Below are positions 13,653 to 15,445 of a stretch of 15,445 nucleotides of DNA, piece by piece; the stretch's first letter is position 1, and every line of letters starts with the position of its first letter. The DNA is taken from positions 1 to 15,445 of the forward strand of contig SLDH01000224.1 of the NCBI GenBank assembly GCA_007125415.1. Reading direction: 5' to 3'. The DNA comes from Roseovarius sp. Its GTDB lineage: Bacteria; Pseudomonadota; Alphaproteobacteria; Rhodobacterales; Rhodobacteraceae. The notes beneath the pieces were generated by a model. The model was given only the letters and a program-made list of their open reading frames with translations. It searched no databases and was not told where the DNA came from. Made by a program: the position numbers and the translations under genes.

Positions 13653-14970
13653 CACCGCCGCCGCGCAAGGCCCGATCACCCATGCCCGCGTGCTCAGGAT
13701 CGCCGGGCCCATCGTGCTGGCCAATATCAGCGTGCCGATCCTCGGTGCGGTGGATACCGGCGTGGTGGGCCAGTTGGGCGAGGCCGCGCCCATCGGTGCG
13801 GTGGGCATCGGATCGGTCATTCTGACGGCGATCTACTGGATGTTCGGCTTCCTGCGCATGGGCACCACCGGCCTGACCAGCCAGGCGCATGGTGCGGGCC
13901 GGACCGGCGAGGTGGCGGCCCTGCTGACCCGGGCGCTGATCATCGCCGCCGCCGGCGGGGTGGCGCTCGTCGCCCTGCAATGGCCGATCTTCGCCGGGGC
14001 CTTCATGCTGGCACCCACAAGTGACGCCGTGGAAGAGCTTGCGCGCGCTTACATGACGATCCGGATCTGGAGCGCGCCGGCAATGATCGCCACTTTCGGG
14101 ATCACCGGCTGGCTCATCGCGCTGGAGCGCACCCGCGCCGTTCTTGCCCTGCAACTGTGGATGAACGGGTTGAATGCGGCGCTGAGCGTCTGGTTCGTGC
14201 TGGGCCTGGGCTGGGGCGTCGAGGGGGTGGCGCTGGCCACGTTCCTGGCGGAATGGAGCGGGCTTGCCATGGGGCTCTGGCTCTGCCGTGCCGCGCTGCG
14301 CAAGCCGGCCGCCACGGACTGGCCACGGGTATTCGAGCCCGAGGCGCTCAAGCGGATGGGCACGGTCAATGGCCATATCCTGCAACGCTCCTTCATGCTC
14401 GAAGGGATCGTCGTGTCCTTCCTTTTTGTGGGCGCGCGTTTCGGCGATGTGACCCTGGCGGCCAATCAGGTTCTGTTGCAGTTCCTGCATTTCACCGGCT
14501 ATGCGCTCGACGGGTTCGCCTTTGCCGCCGAGGCGCTTGTGGGGCAGGCGGTGGGCGCGCGCGCCCGTGCCCGGCTCAGACAGGCGGCGATCCTTGCCAG
14601 TCTCTGGGGGCTGATGATCACGGCGCTCATGGCGCTCGCCTTCTGGTTTGCGGGCGGATGGATCATCGACATCATGACCACCTCTCCCGAGGTGCGCAGC
14701 GCGGCGCGCAGCTACCTCGTGTGGATGGCGCTGGCGCCTTTGCTGGGCCTGAGCGCCTGGATGCTCGACGGGATCTTCATCGGTGCCACGCGCACCCGCG
14801 ACATGCGCGACATGATGGCGGTCTCGCTGGTGATCTATATCCTCGCGGTGCTGGCGTTGATCCCGCTTCTGGGCAATCACGGGCTCTGGGTGGCGCTGCT
14901 CATCTCCTATGTGGCGCGCGGCCTGACCCTTGGCGCGCGCTATCCCGCGCTCGAGCGCGCTGCCGCGTGA
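13645..14970 (+). CDS. MATE-family efflux transporter (DinF/NorM type)
   Basis: This 441-residue inner-membrane protein has about twelve hydrophobic segments in two similar halves, the usual MATE architecture and length. Early landmarks are IAGPIVLANISVPILGAVDT (19-38), with D37 in the VDTGVVGQLG block, and MGTTGLTSQAHGAG (72-85), both typical of the DinF branch. The second half holds AANQVLLQFLHFTGYALDGF and AEALVGQAVGARA. MATE proteins export cationic drugs or metabolites using a proton or sodium gradient; the substrate cannot be read here. ATG at 13645 lies in an ATGGCTGA overlap with thioesterase 2, so the exporter is produced with the thioesterases. Repeat copy B follows about 80 nt downstream of the stop. 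Confidence 0.93.
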   Translation: MADTAAAQGPITHARVLRIAGPIVLANISVPILGAVDTGVVGQLGEAAPIGAVGIGSVILTAIYWMFGFLRMGTTGLTSQAHGAGRTGEVAALLTRALIIAAAGGVALVALQWPIFAGAFMLAPTSDAVEELARAYMTIRIWSAPAMIATFGITGWLIALERTRAVLALQLWMNGLNAALSVWFVLGLGWGVEGVALATFLAEWSGLAMGLWLCRAALRKPAATDWPRVFEPEALKRMGTVNGHILQRSFMLEGIVVSFLFVGARFGDVTLAANQVLLQFLHFTGYALDGFAFAAEALVGQAVGARARARLRQAAILASLWGLMITALMALAFWFAGGWIIDIMTTSPEVRSAARSYLVWMALAPLLGLSAWMLDGIFIGATRTRDMRDMMAVSLVIYILAVLALIPLLGNHGLWVALLISYVARGLTLGARYPALERAAA

Positions 14971-15378
14971 GCCTTCGGCCCGGGCGCTAACGCCGGATCC
15001 GGGTTAACAGGATGCTGAGAAGGTGCCTGACACCCCCCTTCAGGCGCGTTGAGCCGGAAAACTGCTTCGCGCCACGCTTGCCCCATCGTCTCGCCCGGGC
15101 GACCAGCCCGGGCGGCGCCCGACCCTCCCCCGGGCCTCCCCCGGGAGTGCGCATTGCAACATTGCAAGAAGCACAACGGTCAGAAGGTCTTGGCTGGCAT
15201 AGAGCACAGTCGCCCCAGCGTACCAAGGCGCCCACCCAGGGTCGTGCGCCACCCTCTTCTATCGCGTGTCGCATTTGATCGGGTTCACCTCTTTCCGATG
15301 ACAGGGCATGCGAACGCCCGGGCGGGGATGAAACCGATTTGGCGCAACATGCTGTGGCGCGCCGCAGCCCCCGGCGGA
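14971..15378. other. 408-bp gene-free region after the MATE gene
   Basis: I see no supported gene. Directly after the stop there is a bulged hairpin around 14981-14996 (CGGGCG-CTAA-CGCCGG) with no T run. The region 15051-15256 is repeat copy B. The stretch 15257-15378 contains only a short GCCCGGGC palindrome near 15318 and nothing I can name. Confidence 0.55.
15051..15256 (+). repeat. Dispersed intergenic repeat, copy B
   Basis: This copy reads on + and matches copy A read on minus (core 15139-15243, 74% by hand count, no gaps). It retains the hairpin CCGGGCGACCAGCCCGG (15095-15111) and the inner inverted repeat: GGCGCCCGACCCT (15114-15126) against AGGGTCGTGCGCC (15238-15250), with one mismatch in 13. 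Like copy A it lies downstream of a gene stop in the same orientation as that gene, here the MATE transporter. It differs from A by a longer C/G-rich run around 15126-15146 and by lacking a clear outermost arm pair. Confidence 0.8.
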
Positions 15379-15445
15379 TCACAGCCCCTTATGCACCCAT
15401 CGGGCAGAGCCCGCCATGACCAGCACCGTCAACAGGATCCGCACC
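15379..15445 (-). CDS. Possible C-terminal end of an unknown protein (partial, runs off the window)
   Basis: On minus a frame is open from the right edge to TGA at 15381-15379, encoding a 21-residue hydrophobic-then-basic tail (RILLTVLVMAGSARWVHKGL at its end). This reads like the last transmembrane helix and cytoplasmic end of a membrane protein, but 22 codons are too few to be sure. An opposing + frame from ATG at 15411 also runs to the edge and cannot be excluded. No family can be named. Confidence 0.35.
   Translation of the reverse strand, partial: VRILLTVLVMAGSARWVHKGL

Noticed and set aside
13480..14880. 466-codon minus open frame opposite the MATE gene
   Set aside because: The translation is extremely rich in H, R, Q, G and P and has no domain, which is typical of the complement of a GC-rich membrane protein gene.
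15411..15445. + strand ATG frame running off the right edge (MTSTVNRIRT)
   Set aside because: No good ribosome site precedes it and it competes with a more protein-like minus frame. There are too few codons to decide.

Overview
The window looks like chromosome from an alphaproteobacterium of the Rhodobacteraceae (Roseobacter group). The reasons are a fused ispDF gene followed by a CinA C-terminal-type gene and a COQ10/RatA-type START gene, high GC content with tight overlapping genes, and a beta-oxidation cluster headed by two MerR regulators with a roughly 590-residue acyl-CoA dehydrogenase of the FadE/DmdC type. The assignment rests on family recognition only. I see no rRNA, tRNA, CRISPR array, transposase, phage or plasmid gene.

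Left part (1-3955). A 210-bp leader contains a perfect 13-bp-arm palindrome. It is followed on + by ispDF (isoprenoid precursor synthesis, MEP pathway) and a CinA-C/PncC amidase that overlaps it by 4 nt. A COQ10/RatA-like lipid-binding gene converges on minus. Divergent from it on + lie a possible 22-codon leader ORF and a 59-residue membrane-anchored small protein, overlapping by ATGA. A 450-residue metallo-beta-lactamase-fold protein on minus ends 5 nt from the small gene.

Central part (4355-12566, all minus). This is a probable fatty-acid beta-oxidation operon of about 8 kb. In transcription order it holds MerR-2, a gap with ACGT-rich dyads, MerR-1, a large FadE-type acyl-CoA dehydrogenase, a 70-residue putative ribbon-helix-helix protein, a second smaller acyl-CoA dehydrogenase with an isovaleryl-CoA-dehydrogenase-like catalytic base position, a structured 172-bp gap, a thiolase, a cupin, and a FadJ-type hydratase/3-hydroxyacyl-CoA dehydrogenase. 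Together these enzymes cover all four steps of the beta-oxidation spiral. The MerR pair is the likely acyl-CoA-responsive control, and the cupin and the small protein are unexplained passengers.

Right part (12709-15445). Divergent from MerR-2 across a 142-bp region with three dyads is a + operon of two PaaI-type hot-dog thioesterases and a DinF/NorM-type MATE exporter, each gene overlapping the next. The last 67 bases probably hold the 3' end of an unknown minus-strand gene.

The most notable unexplained structure is a dispersed, GC-rich, non-coding repeat of about 200 bp. One copy lies downstream of fadJ (about 4121-4310, reading on minus) and one downstream of the MATE gene (about 15051-15256, reading on +). 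The two copies are about 74% identical over an ungapped 105-bp core, carry a conserved inverted repeat, and share orientation relative to the gene they follow. Their substitutions show no codon-position bias, which points to a structured RNA, a REP/MITE-like element or a transcript-end element rather than a protein.
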